Assembly: GCA_035967975.1 (NCBI GenBank)
Contig: JAWQFQ010000021.1
Location: 7,716 to 71,715 of the forward strand
Length of the DNA: 64,000 nucleotides
Direction of reading: 5' to 3'
Source of the DNA: Scytonema sp035967975
GTDB taxonomy: Bacteria > Cyanobacteriota > Cyanobacteriia > Cyanobacteriales > Nostocaceae
The notes under the pieces are model-generated. The model saw only the letters and a program-made list of their open reading frames with translations. It made no database searches and had not been told where the DNA came from. Made by a program: the position numbers and the translations under genes. Positions within the stretch are counted from its first letter, which is position 1; each line of letters opens with the position of its first letter. This document shows positions 17,496-26,331 of the stretch, in pieces.

Positions 17496-18128
17496 ATGAA
17501 TACATTTAAATGTCAAGATACAGAGAGATGGGTTGTGCAATTAGACCAAGCCTCATCTCCAGATGACATTATCTCTGCAATTCAGGCGATATCTATCAGT
17601 ACACCCTCTGAGGCTGCTATCGTTGCACTTATTCAAGCTTTGAATTGTCACTATCCGTCTGCGCGGACTGTAGCGGTTGAAGCTTTGGTCAAGCTAGCAC
17701 CTGCAACTGTAGAACCACTTATTTGTGCCTATCGTAATTCTACTGACCAAGGTTTACAAGCTCACATTATTCAAGCTTTAGCTCAAATTGGTGACCCAAG
17801 AGCAACAAATTTGCTAGCAGAAGTTGTGGGTACAGAGGTAGCCAATCACTGTCAGGGAAACGTCCGTCGGATTGCAGCACGAGGATTGGGACAGATTAGC
17901 AGCACTCATACAAGTAATCGAGGCATTGTCCAATGTGCTGTTGAAAAACTGACGTGGGCGTTACTCACTCCTGAGGATTGGGGACTGCGTTACGCGGCTG
18001 CGGTTTCTTTGCAAGAAATTGCCACTCCTGAAGCTTACTCCGTTTTGCAGGTGGCGCATAATCAAGAGTCAGATAAAGTTGTACGTTCTCGAATTGCATT
18101 CGCTTTGGAAATGGGCTGTGAAGTTTAG
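17496..18128 (+). CDS. pecF: phycoviolobilin lyase-isomerase subunit PecF
   Basis: The 210-aa HEAT-repeat protein contains NHCQGN at residues 117-122. This motif is known from PecF and contains the His-Cys pair needed for isomerisation; it is missing from the CpcF encoded at 22360 here. Together with PecE it makes phycoviolobilin on PecA. Repeats such as AHIIQALAQIGDPRA and VRRIAARGLGQISS are clear. A perfect hairpin (18136-18167) starts 8 nt after the stop codon and should end the pec transcript. Confidence 0.93.
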   Translation: MNTFKCQDTERWVVQLDQASSPDDIISAIQAISISTPSEAAIVALIQALNCHYPSARTVAVEALVKLAPATVEPLICAYRNSTDQGLQAHIIQALAQIGDPRATNLLAEVVGTEVANHCQGNVRRIAARGLGQISSTHTSNRGIVQCAVEKLTWALLTPEDWGLRYAAAVSLQEIATPEAYSVLQVAHNQESDKVVRSRIAFALEMGCEV

Positions 18129-18135
18129 CGGTGTC

Positions 18136-18167
18136 AGAAACCCGGTATCTCCAAGATACCGGGTTTC
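18136..18167. terminator. AAACCCGG hairpin repeat, copy 3, after pecF
   Basis: A 15-bp perfect stem (AGAAACCCGGTATCT with its reverse complement) and a 2-nt loop, followed by TAATTTCC. It belongs to the dispersed repeat family but is placed as a terminator for pecBACEF. Confidence 0.7.
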
Positions 18168-18960
18168 TAATTTCCTGTGTAGGGTTAAATGTTAATCAAT
18201 TTGTCTTATCCCTTGCAGTATTGCGTGTAGGGTGGGTAATGCTAGCGTTCCCACCCTGCAATTTTAATGCCGCTTTAGGGACTTCCAAGAAATAAATTTG
18301 GACCGAATGTGGTATCTGCTCGTTCACGGGCGAGGACGCCCGTACCACAAGAAATACTGTCCGACTGTTTTATTTGAAACTCCCTTATCTCCTCATCTCC
18401 TCAAGGAAAAAATTTCCGAGTCTCTTGGAAATTTTTTGGCCCCTTATGTTAAGAAAAATTTACATCTTGATTGAGGGTTAAAGATGGAATGAGAAACTTG
18501 AATATGTTGTTATGGCTGGATTAGCAACAAACTTAAAAAAATCTGAACAATCGCAGATCACGCTTTGGGTAGATCGTTCATGAAGTTTTGTTACAAAAAA
18601 AAGATTCCTTTCTCAGGCAAAGTCCTTATATGTAAAGGATTTGAGGCTTTTCTTATTGGTCTATCTCATTTATTCATAATTTGTAACAGATTATGCCCCA
18701 ATAGCGTTGTATAAACATAATCTGGAGGGGTTAAAGAACAGACGAAAGTTAAACAAGGCAGTTAAATTCAAAGCTTGCCAGTTTCTCATAAAATGACCCC
18801 AGTTTCTCATAATTTCTCGTCCACACGAGGGGGGAGAGCGTGAGAGAGGTCGAGAAACAGCTTGACTTGAAGGGTCTGTTGTTTGCCATTCCAAAATTCA
18901 TAAAACATTCCCAGTTTTAATCAAGACAGCACTCAACTAAGCGATTAGGAGAAAAAGTCC
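18168..18960. promoter_or_regulatory. cpc operon upstream region
   Basis: These 793 bp before cpcB have no gene. The left part carries a MITE-like repeat (18276-18387). The right part, from about 18470, should hold the strong cpc promoter and a long leader; it includes AAAGTCCTTATATGTAAAGGATTT, which can form a small hairpin near 18620. TAGGAG precedes the cpcB ATG. Confidence 0.5.
18276..18387. mobile_element. MITE-like element, AGGGACTTCC family
   Basis: The left end TAGGGACTTCCAAGAAATAA is matched by an imperfect inverted copy ending CTCCCTTA at 18387. Inside is TGTGGTATC ... GGACGCCCGTACCACAA, which recurs at 26051-26099. A third member with the same left end is at 34151-34220. Confidence 0.6.
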
Positions 18961-19479
18961 ATGTTAGACGCATTCGCTAAGGTAGTTTCCCAAGCCGATT
19001 CCAGAGGAGAATTCCTAAGCAACGAGCAACTAGATGCTCTGACCAACATGGTGAAAGACGGAAACAAGCGCTTGGATACCGTAAACCGCATCACCAGCAA
19101 TGCTTCCAAGATCGTTACCGATGCCGCTCGTTCTCTGTTTGAAGATCAACCCCAGTTGATTGCTCCTGGCGGTAATGCTTACACCAACCGTCGCATGGCT
19201 GCTTGTCTGCGCGACATGGAAATCATCTTACGCTATGTTACCTACGCAATCTTAGCAGGTGACGCTAGCGTCCTCGATGACCGTTGCTTGAATGGCTTGC
19301 GCGAAACCTACCAAGCTTTGGGTACTCCTGGTTCTTCCGTTGCTTCTGGCGTACAGAAGATGAAGGATGCTGCTATCAAGATTGCTAACGATCCAGCAGG
19401 TATTACCCAAGGTGACTGTAGCCAACTCATGTCTGAAGTAGCTGGCTACTTCGATCGCGCTGCTGCTGCAGTTGCCTAG
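18961..19479 (+). CDS. cpcB: phycocyanin beta subunit
   Basis: The 172-aa protein has Cys82 (MAACLRDME) and Cys153 (TQGDCSQL) for phycocyanobilin and Asn72 (GGNAYTNRR), the usual N-methylation site. It is the first gene of cpcBACDEF-cpcG. Codon use is strongly biased toward C-ending codons compared with pecB, as expected for a very highly expressed gene. Confidence 0.97.
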   Translation: MLDAFAKVVSQADSRGEFLSNEQLDALTNMVKDGNKRLDTVNRITSNASKIVTDAARSLFEDQPQLIAPGGNAYTNRRMAACLRDMEIILRYVTYAILAGDASVLDDRCLNGLRETYQALGTPGSSVASGVQKMKDAAIKIANDPAGITQGDCSQLMSEVAGYFDRAAAAVA

Positions 19480-19554
19480 TAACGAGAGAAAAGCCAGTAC
19501 CAAAAAAAAGGTATTTAGGCATAAAAATCTATAACATCAAGGAGATTGAACACG

Positions 19555-20043
19555 ATGAAAACCCCAATTACCGAAGCAATTGCAGCTGCTGATACCCAAG
19601 GACGTTTTCTGGGCAACACCGAATTACAAGCTGTTAACGGTCGTTTTGAGCGTGCTACTGCTAGCATGGAAGCTGCTCGCTCTTTGACTCAAAATTCTCA
19701 GCGCCTAATTGATGGTGCAGCTCAAGCTGTATATCAAAAGTTCCCCTACACCACCCAAATGCAGGGACCTCAGTACGCTGCTGATTCTCGTGGTAAGTCC
19801 AAGTGTGCTCGTGACGTTGGTCACTACCTACGTATGGTAACCTACTGCTTGGTTGCTGGTGGTACAGGTCCAATGGATGAGTACTTAATCGCTGGTTTGG
19901 ATGAAATCAACCGTTCCTTTGAATTGTCCGGCAGCTGGTACGTAGAAGCTCTCAAGCACATCAAAGCTAACCACGGTCTTTCTGGTCAAGCTGCTAACGA
20001 AGCCAACACCTACATTGATTACGCTATCAACGCTCTAAGCTAG
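19555..20043 (+). CDS. cpcA: phycocyanin alpha subunit
   Basis: The 162-aa protein has phycocyanobilin site Cys84 (KSKCARDVGHYL). ATG 19555 follows AAGGAGA by 9 nt and matches the conserved MKTPITEAI start; a TTG 9 nt upstream is in frame but not supported. It pairs with CpcB in rod discs. A strong stem-loop follows the stop codon. Confidence 0.97.
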   Translation: MKTPITEAIAAADTQGRFLGNTELQAVNGRFERATASMEAARSLTQNSQRLIDGAAQAVYQKFPYTTQMQGPQYAADSRGKSKCARDVGHYLRMVTYCLVAGGTGPMDEYLIAGLDEINRSFELSGSWYVEALKHIKANHGLSGQAANEANTYIDYAINALS

Positions 20044-20050
20044 ATTGCGT

Positions 20051-20120
20051 AATGCCCGGAGAGGGATGCAAGTGCTGGATGAATGCATTTAGCAGTTGGA
20101 TCTCGCTCCGGGCATTGTTT
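20051..20120 (+). terminator. stem-loop after cpcA (likely partial terminator or 3' stabiliser)
   Basis: AATGCCCGGAG at 20051-20061 pairs perfectly with CTCCGGGCATT at 20106-20116, followed by GTTTTACC. Such a structure between cpcA and the linker gene would yield abundant cpcBA mRNA and less of the downstream message, as is known for cpc operons. Confidence 0.7.
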
Positions 20121-20203
20121 TACCTAGAGATTGATAAAAAATACTTATCGGACACTTGGGTGGAAAGTAGCCACGTAGTGTAAATAAATAGGGGGAAAGA
20201 GAA

Positions 20204-21064
20204 ATGGCGATTACAGCCGCAGCATCCAGGCTGGGAACAGAAGCTTTTAGCGATACACCTCGCGTCGAACTGCGCCCCAACGCCAGCAAAGATGAGGTAG
20301 AAGCGGTGATTCGTGCCGTATATCGGCAAGTTTTGGGGAATGACTATTTAATGGCATCAGAACGGCTCAAAAGCGCAGAATCACTCCTGCGGGATGGAAA
20401 CCTGACAGTGCGGGAGTTTGTGCGTAGCGTTGCCAAGTCAGAACTCTACAAGAAGAAATTTTTCTACAACAATTTTCAAACCCGCTTCATAGAACTCAAC
20501 TATAAGCATCTGTTGGGTCGAGCTCCTTATGATGAGTCGGAAGTGGTTTATCACCTGGACTTGTATCATAACGAAGGGTACGATACCGAAATAGACTCTT
20601 ACATTGATTCTGTAGAGTATCAAACTAACTACGGAGATAATGTAGTACCCTACTATCGCGGTTTTGCAACTCAACCAGGACAAAAAACCGTAGGGTTTAA
20701 TCGGATGTTCAGGTTATACCGGGGTTATGCCAATAGCGATCGCGCCCAAGTAGAAGGTAAAACCTCCCGCTTAGCAAGGGAATTGGCAACGAACAGTGCC
20801 GCTTCAATAGTAGGTCCTTCTGGTCAAAATGAAAACTGGGGATTCCGTTCATCCAGCGATGTAGCTCCTCGGAAAAATTTAGGGAACGCAGTTGGAGAAG
20901 GCGATCGCGTCTATCGGATCGAAGTCACAGGGCTTCTCGGTCCCGGTTACCCCAGAGTTCGCCGCAGCAGCACCGCTTACTTTGTGCCTTACGAACGCCT
21001 TTCAGAAAAATTGCAGCAACTTCAGCGCCAAGGCGGGAAAATCGTTAGCATCAACCCAGCATAA
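20204..21064 (+). CDS. cpcC: phycocyanin-associated rod linker
   Basis: The 286-aa protein has an N-terminal PBS-linker domain (about 18-160: YRQVLGNDYLMASERLKSAE, FIELNYKHLLGRAPYDESE) and a C-terminal CpcD-like domain (about 232-286: RVYRIEVTGLLGPGYPRVRR). It links phycocyanin hexamers within rods. It starts 84 nt past the stem-loop, with GGGGGAAAG before the ATG. Confidence 0.95.
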   Translation: MAITAAASRLGTEAFSDTPRVELRPNASKDEVEAVIRAVYRQVLGNDYLMASERLKSAESLLRDGNLTVREFVRSVAKSELYKKKFFYNNFQTRFIELNYKHLLGRAPYDESEVVYHLDLYHNEGYDTEIDSYIDSVEYQTNYGDNVVPYYRGFATQPGQKTVGFNRMFRLYRGYANSDRAQVEGKTSRLARELATNSAASIVGPSGQNENWGFRSSSDVAPRKNLGNAVGEGDRVYRIEVTGLLGPGYPRVRRSSTAYFVPYERLSEKLQQLQRQGGKIVSINPA

Positions 21065-21066
21065 TG

Positions 21067-21138
21067 TTGGGTCTTGGGTGTGGGGTGTGGGGTGTAGGGA
21101 AAAATTCACTACACCCTACCCCCTACACCCTGTCCCTG
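21067..21138. repeat. self-complementary GGGTGTGG repeats between cpcC and cpcD
   Basis: GGGTGTGGGGTGTAGGG on the left is answered by CACCCTACCCCCTACACCC on the right, giving a GC-rich intercistronic hairpin. Confidence 0.75.
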
Positions 21139-21172
21139 ACTAGTTAACAAGCAACACTACAGGAGAAAGAGG

Positions 21173-21427
21173 ATGTTCGGTCAAACTACAGTTGGAACTG
21201 GTGGTATCTCTAGTGCAAGCAGCCGGATGTTTCGTTATGAAGTCGTAGGCTTGCGTCAGAATACCGAGAATGACAAGAATAGCTACGACATCCGTCGTAG
21301 TGGTAGTGTATTCATCACAGTGCCATACAGCCGGATGAACGAAGAAATGCAACGTATTACCCGCATGGGCGCGAAAATCGTCAAAATTGAACCTTTAACC
21401 GCTGAAAGCGCAGCAGAAGCTAACTAA
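21173..21427 (+). CDS. cpcD: phycocyanin rod-capping linker
   Basis: The 84-aa protein is a single CpcD domain (FRYEVVGLRQNTEN, then VPYSRMNEEMQRITRMGAKI). It caps the core-distal end of the rod and so limits rod length. AGGAGAAAGAGG stands just before the ATG. It is 10 nt from cpcE, so the two are probably translated together. Confidence 0.95.
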   Translation: MFGQTTVGTGGISSASSRMFRYEVVGLRQNTENDKNSYDIRRSGSVFITVPYSRMNEEMQRITRMGAKIVKIEPLTAESAAEAN

Positions 21428-21437
21428 AGCTTTAGCA

Positions 21438-22268
21438 ATGATAGAACCCGGTACGGAAGAAGATTTTGCAAATAACGGACAACCACTGACAGCCGAGCAA
21501 GCAATTGCACAGCTACAATCATCAGATTTGGGTCTCCGCTACTATGCCGCTTGGTGGCTGGGTAAGTTTCGTATAAAGTCGGAAGAAGCTGTAGATGCCC
21601 TGATTGCGGCGCTAGAAGATGAAGCCGACAGGACAGAACTGGGAGGCTATCCTCTACGACGTAATGCGGCTAGGGCGTTGGGGAAATTAGGCAACACAAA
21701 AGCCGTTCCTGGCTTAATTCAGTGCTTGGAATGCCCCGACTTCTACGTGCGGGAAGCAGCAGCTCTAGCATTAGAAATGCTGCGCGACCCCAGCGCTAAA
21801 ACTGCACTGATACAACTGCTAGATGGGGGTGTAGAAGCAGCCGTGCAAGTACCGGGACGCCCTCATTTAACCCAGCCATATGAAGCGGTTTTAGAAGCCT
21901 TAGGAGCAATTGATGCGACTGAGGCTATTCCCCTAATTCAACCTTTTCTGGAGCATCCCGTACCAAGGGTACAGTGCGCCGCAGCTAGAGCGATGTACCA
22001 ACTGACACAGAACTCCCAATACGGGGAACGTTTAGTGAAAACGTTGGAAAGCAACGACTTGAAATTGCGTCGCATTGCCTTAGGAGACTTAGGCGCAATA
22101 GGGTACATAGCAGCAGCAGATGCCATTGCTAAAGCCTCAGTAGAAAATAGTTTTAAACTTATTGCCCTCAAAGGCTTGCTAGAGCATCAACTCCAACAGG
22201 AGCCAGATGCACTCTCCCTTACTGATGACGCCATTCGGGTTATGAATCTGATGGATTCGTTGTTGTAG
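21438..22268 (+). CDS. cpcE: phycocyanin alpha-subunit phycocyanobilin lyase subunit CpcE
   Basis: The 276-aa HEAT-repeat protein contains YYAAWWLGKFR near residue 34, the E-subunit motif. With CpcF it attaches phycocyanobilin to Cys84 of CpcA. GGYPLRRNAARALGKLG and repeated DLGAIG-type helices are visible. It lies directly after cpcD. Confidence 0.95.
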   Translation: MIEPGTEEDFANNGQPLTAEQAIAQLQSSDLGLRYYAAWWLGKFRIKSEEAVDALIAALEDEADRTELGGYPLRRNAARALGKLGNTKAVPGLIQCLECPDFYVREAAALALEMLRDPSAKTALIQLLDGGVEAAVQVPGRPHLTQPYEAVLEALGAIDATEAIPLIQPFLEHPVPRVQCAAARAMYQLTQNSQYGERLVKTLESNDLKLRRIALGDLGAIGYIAAADAIAKASVENSFKLIALKGLLEHQLQQEPDALSLTDDAIRVMNLMDSLL

Positions 22269-22274
22269 CGATCG

Positions 22275-22352
22275 GTTAGTGGTTAGTAGTTAGTAGTTAG
22301 TAGTTTTCAACTAACAATTAACCACTAACAACTAACCATTAACAACTAACTC
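22275..22352. repeat. self-complementary TTAGTAG repeats between cpcE and cpcF
   Basis: Left: GTTAGTGGTTAGTAGTTAG. Right: CAACTAACAATTAACCACTA. The two arms pair over most of their length. Confidence 0.75.
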
Positions 22353-22359
22353 ATAACAA

Positions 22360-22977
22360 ATGACTGACACCCAACAATTAATTCGCGCCGTTACCGAGGC
22401 GGACTCACCAGCGCGAATGGTGGCGGCGGTGCAAAAATTGGCTTTCTCAAAAGATGTGGCAGCAATTCCAACTCTCATAACAGTATTCGGTTACAACAAC
22501 CCAGGTGCAGCGATCGCAGCCGTGACTGGATTGGTAGAGTTGGGCGATGTTGCAGTTCCTCAATTGCTAGAGCAAATCGACGAATATAACTATGGCGCAC
22601 GGGCTTACTCAATTCGCACCTTAGCGGCGATCGGTGACCCCCGCGCCATAGATGTGTTACTTGTAGCAGCTGCCACAGACTTTGCACCAAGTGTTCGTCG
22701 TGCTGCAGCTAAGGGATTGGGCAATTTACACTGGCACAAACTGGATGCTGCGGAACGCCTAAAAGCGCAAACCAAAGCAATGGAAACCTTGCTTTCTATT
22801 TCCCTCGATTCAGATTGGTCGATTCGCTATGCCGCTACTGTTGGTTTGCAAGGGCTAGTGAAAATACCCGATTTACAAAGCCCTATCCAATCTAGATTTA
22901 AGGAAATACTAGAAGCTGATGCTGAGAAAGTAGTCCGCGCCCGCGTACAGTTAGCTCAAGGAGTTGTGAGTAGTTAG
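22360..22977 (+). CDS. cpcF: phycocyanin alpha-subunit phycocyanobilin lyase subunit CpcF
   Basis: The 205-aa protein is a HEAT-repeat partner of CpcE (ARAYSIRTLAAIGDPRAIDV, SVRRAAAKGLGNLHW). It lacks the NHCQGN motif of PecF, consistent with a non-isomerising lyase. The ATG has no clear Shine-Dalgarno because repeats fill the space before it. The next repeat array begins inside its last codons (VVSS then stop). Confidence 0.94.
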   Translation: MTDTQQLIRAVTEADSPARMVAAVQKLAFSKDVAAIPTLITVFGYNNPGAAIAAVTGLVELGDVAVPQLLEQIDEYNYGARAYSIRTLAAIGDPRAIDVLLVAAATDFAPSVRRAAAKGLGNLHWHKLDAAERLKAQTKAMETLLSISLDSDWSIRYAATVGLQGLVKIPDLQSPIQSRFKEILEADAEKVVRARVQLAQGVVSS

Positions 22978-23038
22978 TAGTTAGTAGTTAGTAGAAAATT
23001 CAACTAACTACTAACCACTATCTACTAACAACTAACTA
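22968..23038. repeat. self-complementary GTAGTTA repeats between cpcF and cpcG
   Basis: GAGTAGTTAGTAGTTAGTAG on the left pairs with CAACTAACTACTAACCACTA and CTACTAACAACTAACTAG on the right. The array overlaps the last 10 nt of cpcF. Confidence 0.75.
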
Positions 23039-23075
23039 GTTCCTTCCATAACATAAAACAAGGTAAAAGTTAAAA

Positions 23076-23912
23076 ATGTCAATACCACTGCTTTCAGTTT
23101 TACCAACCACGCAAAACCAGCGTGTCGAAGGATACGAAGTTCCTGGTGAAGACACACCTCCAATTTATCGGTTGACAGACGCCATCTCAGATGCTGATGT
23201 TGATGCCATCATTTGGGCAGGATATCGGCAAATTTTTAGCGAACACCTCATTTTAGAAAGCCACCGTCAACTCTATCTGGAATCTCAACTGCGAAATCGG
23301 GCAATTAACGTTCGGGACTTGATCCGGGGATTGGGTAAATCGGAGGTTTACCGCCAACTTGTAGGAGAAACTAACTCCAATTACCGCTTGGTAGATATCA
23401 GCTTCAAGCGGTTTTTAGGACGTGCTACCTATAATAAAGATGAACAGATTGCTTGGTCGATCGTCATTGCAACAAAAGGGTTGAATGGTTTCATTGATGC
23501 ATTGGTGGACAGCGACGAATACCGCCAGAACTTTGGCGATGACATCGTTCCTTTCCAACGTCGCCGATTCAAAGACAGACCCTTTAACTTGGTGAACCCC
23601 CGCTACGCTGATTACTGGCGCAATCGCTTGATGGAACAATCCTTCGCAGGTCGTTCTTATTATCAGGTTGCACTTTCAGGACAATCTGTGGACAGAGGAG
23701 TCCGTGGTTCTATTCCTGCTAACTTCCTAACAATGGCAGCAAGTATCGCTCCGGGTGGCATGAGTTATCAGCGTACACAAGACAGAGCCAGAAATTACAT
23801 CGCTGACGTAGAGCTTCCTGAATCCTACAGTCAAGCAGCAGCGCAACCAACTGTGAAACCCACAAAAGTTGCCCTTCCTTATCGTTATGTTCCTGAAAAT
23901 AAGACAATTTAG
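23076..23912 (+). CDS. cpcG: phycobilisome rod-core linker CpcG, first copy
   Basis: The 278-aa protein starts MSIPLLSVLPTTQNQRVEGY and has one PBS-linker domain (about 20-185: YRQIFSEHLILESHRQLYLE, FKRFLGRATYNKDE). The soluble C-terminal tail (185-278) has no membrane helix, so it is a core-attached CpcG and not CpcL. It joins rods to the allophycocyanin core. It is the most diverged of the three copies. Confidence 0.94.
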   Translation: MSIPLLSVLPTTQNQRVEGYEVPGEDTPPIYRLTDAISDADVDAIIWAGYRQIFSEHLILESHRQLYLESQLRNRAINVRDLIRGLGKSEVYRQLVGETNSNYRLVDISFKRFLGRATYNKDEQIAWSIVIATKGLNGFIDALVDSDEYRQNFGDDIVPFQRRRFKDRPFNLVNPRYADYWRNRLMEQSFAGRSYYQVALSGQSVDRGVRGSIPANFLTMAASIAPGGMSYQRTQDRARNYIADVELPESYSQAAAQPTVKPTKVALPYRYVPENKTI

Positions 23913-24170
23913 TTCGTGGTTAGTGGTTAGTGGTTAGTGGTTAGTAGTTAGTGGTTAGTGGTTAGTGGTTAATTGAAAAATCAACCAACAACTATNNNNN
24001 NNNNNNNNNNNNNNNNNNNNNNNNNNNNNNNNNNNNNNNNNNNNNNNNNNNNNNNNNNNNNNNNNNNNNNNNNNNNNNNNNNNNNNNNNNNNNNNCAACT
24101 ATCAACCAACAACTATCAACTATCAACCAACAACTATCAACTATCAACCAACAACTATCAACTATCAACC
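23913..24170. repeat. repeat array with assembly gap between cpcG copies
   Basis: The left side is repeated GGTTAGTGGTTAGTGG; the right side is repeated CAACTATCAACCAA, which is partly complementary to it. A run of 100 N (23996-24095) lies inside the array, and the same repeat unit borders the gap on both sides. The true length is unknown. Confidence 0.85.
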
Positions 24171-24914
24171 ATGCCAATCCCCATTCTTGAATACAAACCC
24201 AGTTCCCAAAACCAGCGCGTTGCTGGTTACGAAGTTCCTAACGAAGACACTCCTAGAATTTATCGCTTAGAAGATTCTCCTTCTGATAGCGAAATCAAAG
24301 AGTTAATTTGGGCTGCTTATCGTCAAGTTGTCAGCGAACACGAAATCTTGAATTTCTACCGCCAGACAAATTTAGAGTCACAGTTGAAGAATCGCGCAAT
24401 TACTGTACGTGACTTCGTTCGGGGTTTAGCAAAGTCAGAAGGTTACCGTCGCTTGGTGGTTGAGACAAACTCCAATTACCGTGTTGTAGAAGTCACCTTG
24501 AAGCGGCTGTTAGGACGTGCGCCTTACAACAAAGACGAAGAAATCGCTTGGTCAATTAAAATTGCTACCCTGGGTTTTGACGGTTTTGTTGATGCTTTGT
24601 TGGACTCTGAAGAGTATCTGACTAGTTTTGGTGAGAATACAGTTCCTTACCAACGCCGTCGCTTTAAGGATAGACCTTTTAACTTGGTGACACCCCGCTA
24701 CGGAAACTACTGGCGCGATAAGCAAGAGGAAGAACGCTACAAGTGGGGCGACATCAACAACTTCATGGCTATGGCGAGTTCTATCAGGGTTAATCCTGTT
24801 AAGTATACGTCGGTTAACACCGCAAGCATCCAGATTCCCAACACAACACGGGAGACAAAGCCTGAAGGTATTCCTGTTTCCATCAGTCCTACTGCGAGTT
24901 TCCCATCGCGGTAG
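24171..24914 (+). CDS. cpcG: phycobilisome rod-core linker CpcG, second copy
   Basis: The 247-aa protein is taken from ATG 24171 because MPIPILEYKPSSQNQRV matches the start of the other copies; the frame stays open upstream only through repeats and N. The PBS-linker domain covers about 18-183 (LKRLLGRAPYNKDEEIAWSI), and the short soluble tail ends FPSR. It attaches rods to the core. It is closer to the third copy than to the first. Confidence 0.93.
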   Translation: MPIPILEYKPSSQNQRVAGYEVPNEDTPRIYRLEDSPSDSEIKELIWAAYRQVVSEHEILNFYRQTNLESQLKNRAITVRDFVRGLAKSEGYRRLVVETNSNYRVVEVTLKRLLGRAPYNKDEEIAWSIKIATLGFDGFVDALLDSEEYLTSFGENTVPYQRRRFKDRPFNLVTPRYGNYWRDKQEEERYKWGDINNFMAMASSIRVNPVKYTSVNTASIQIPNTTRETKPEGIPVSISPTASFPSR

Positions 24915-25061
24915 AAGCTAGATTTTTCGTCAACACTTCTGGCGAAGAACCGAATGCGGGAAAATAAGTTAAGGATGAATGAGGATGTTGAGCGATCGCC
25001 CCTTTTTCAGTTGTCCTAACTCTTTGTTGAAATAGTTGATAATTAACGAGGAAAAACAAAA

Positions 25062-25835
25062 ATGGCACTGCCATTACTTCAATACAAACCAAGCAGTCAA
25101 AATCAGAGAGTCAAAAGCTTTGGCAAAGCCGACCAAAACGAAGACACTCCGTATATCTACAGACTTGAAGATGTCAGCAGTTATACTGACATTCAAAACA
25201 TCATTTGGGCGGGGTATCGCCAAGTTTTCAGCGAACACGAGATTCTCAGTTTCAACCGCCAAAAGAATCTAGAATCCCAGCTAAAAACTGGTTCAATTAC
25301 CGTACGTGACTTCATCCGTGGTTTAGCTCAGTCTGAAGCTTTTTACCGTTTGGTAGTCTCAGTAAATAACAACTACCGTTTGGTAGAAATCTGCCTGAAG
25401 CGCTTGTTAGGTCGTGAGCCTTACAACAAAGATGAAGAAATCGCCTGGTCAATTAAAATTGCTACCTTGGGCTTTAAAGGTTTTGTTGACGCTCTTGTAG
25501 ACAGTCAGGAATACACCGACAGCTTTGGCGAAAGCACTGTTCCTTATCAGCGCAAGCGCATGGAAGGACGCCCCTTCAACTTGGTTACTCCTCGCTACGG
25601 CGAAGACTTCCAAGAAACCGCTGGTACCGTCACCACCGACTGGCGTTTTACCCTGGACAAATTCTACAGCCGCAAGTCTCAAGAACGTCGGTTACCAGAA
25701 GGCGACCCACGCAAATACAGCGATATGGCAGAGTCCATTAATGCTAAAGGTAATTACGCTCAACGCATTTCCGCGTTTGAGATTGATTATCTCAACTTAG
25801 TGCCTAGACGTAGCGGTGTTACTGGTAGACGCTAA
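25062..25835 (+). CDS. cpcG: phycobilisome rod-core linker CpcG, third copy
   Basis: The 257-aa protein starts MALPLLQYKPSSQNQRVKSF. The PBS-linker domain (about 20-185) has LKRLLGREPYNKDEEIAWSI. Its distinct basic tail ends RRSGVTGRR and has no membrane helix. Different tails of CpcG copies are thought to direct rods to different core positions. A nested hairpin terminator follows at 25866. Confidence 0.94.
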   Translation: MALPLLQYKPSSQNQRVKSFGKADQNEDTPYIYRLEDVSSYTDIQNIIWAGYRQVFSEHEILSFNRQKNLESQLKTGSITVRDFIRGLAQSEAFYRLVVSVNNNYRLVEICLKRLLGREPYNKDEEIAWSIKIATLGFKGFVDALVDSQEYTDSFGESTVPYQRKRMEGRPFNLVTPRYGEDFQETAGTVTTDWRFTLDKFYSRKSQERRLPEGDPRKYSDMAESINAKGNYAQRISAFEIDYLNLVPRRSGVTGRR

Positions 25836-25865
25836 GATTTAAACTCTGAATACTTAAACTTTCAT

Positions 25866-25956
25866 ACTGGGTCTGGTAACCGTGTTGATGTAATAGTAAG
25901 TTGACATTTTGTTAGCTGAGTATTACATGAAGCGGAAACTAGACCCAGTCGTTTTT
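25866..25956 (+). terminator. terminator of the cpc operon
   Basis: ACTGGGTCT (25866-25874) pairs with AGACCCAGT (25941-25949), followed by CGTTTTTATT. A second stem inside (ATGTAATA with TATTACAT) makes a nested structure. Confidence 0.8.
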
Positions 25957-26331
25957 ATTAACGTGGAACTATGGCTGCGGTAACTTCTGCGAAACCGGGT
26001 TTCTAATTTTCGCTTAGAGACTTCCAAATAAAAAAGTATCCAAAAATCTATTGTGGTATTACAGATTTAAAGGACGGGCGGGGACGCCCGTACCACAAGA
26101 TTGTGCGATCGCAAGAATTGCTCCTCGGAGGCGATCGCCTGTATCATTTTCTATAGTATGTCCCAAGAAACACAGGGGTGTAGGGGAAAAGAGTGTTTCC
26201 AATACTGCGTAGGTTAAGGAAAATTGTAGGTTGGGTTGAGCGTAAGCGTTACCCAACAAATGCTGATAAATGTTGGGTTTCGTTCCTCAACCCAACCTAC
26301 CTTAAATTTTAATTTTTAGCTTAATGGAAAA
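25957..26331. other. repeat-rich intergenic region
   Basis: Three repeat pieces fill this gap: half an AAACCCGG repeat at about 25988, a TTGTGGTA ... TACCACAA element (26051-26099) of the AGGGACTTCC family, and a large palindrome at 26226-26300 whose arms GTAGGTTGGGTTGAG are perfect inverted copies around a second GTTACCCAACA/TGTTGGGTTTC stem. No gene is visible. Confidence 0.65.

Noticed and set aside
15322..24170. Short repeats in the pec/cpc region as CRISPR arrays
   Set aside because: Units of 7-14 nt follow each other directly without unique spacers, the unit changes in every gap, and no cas gene is near.
23973..24170. N-terminal extension of the second cpcG through the N run
   Set aside because: It is only repeat sequence and unknown bases; ATG 24171 matches the conserved start of the other copies.
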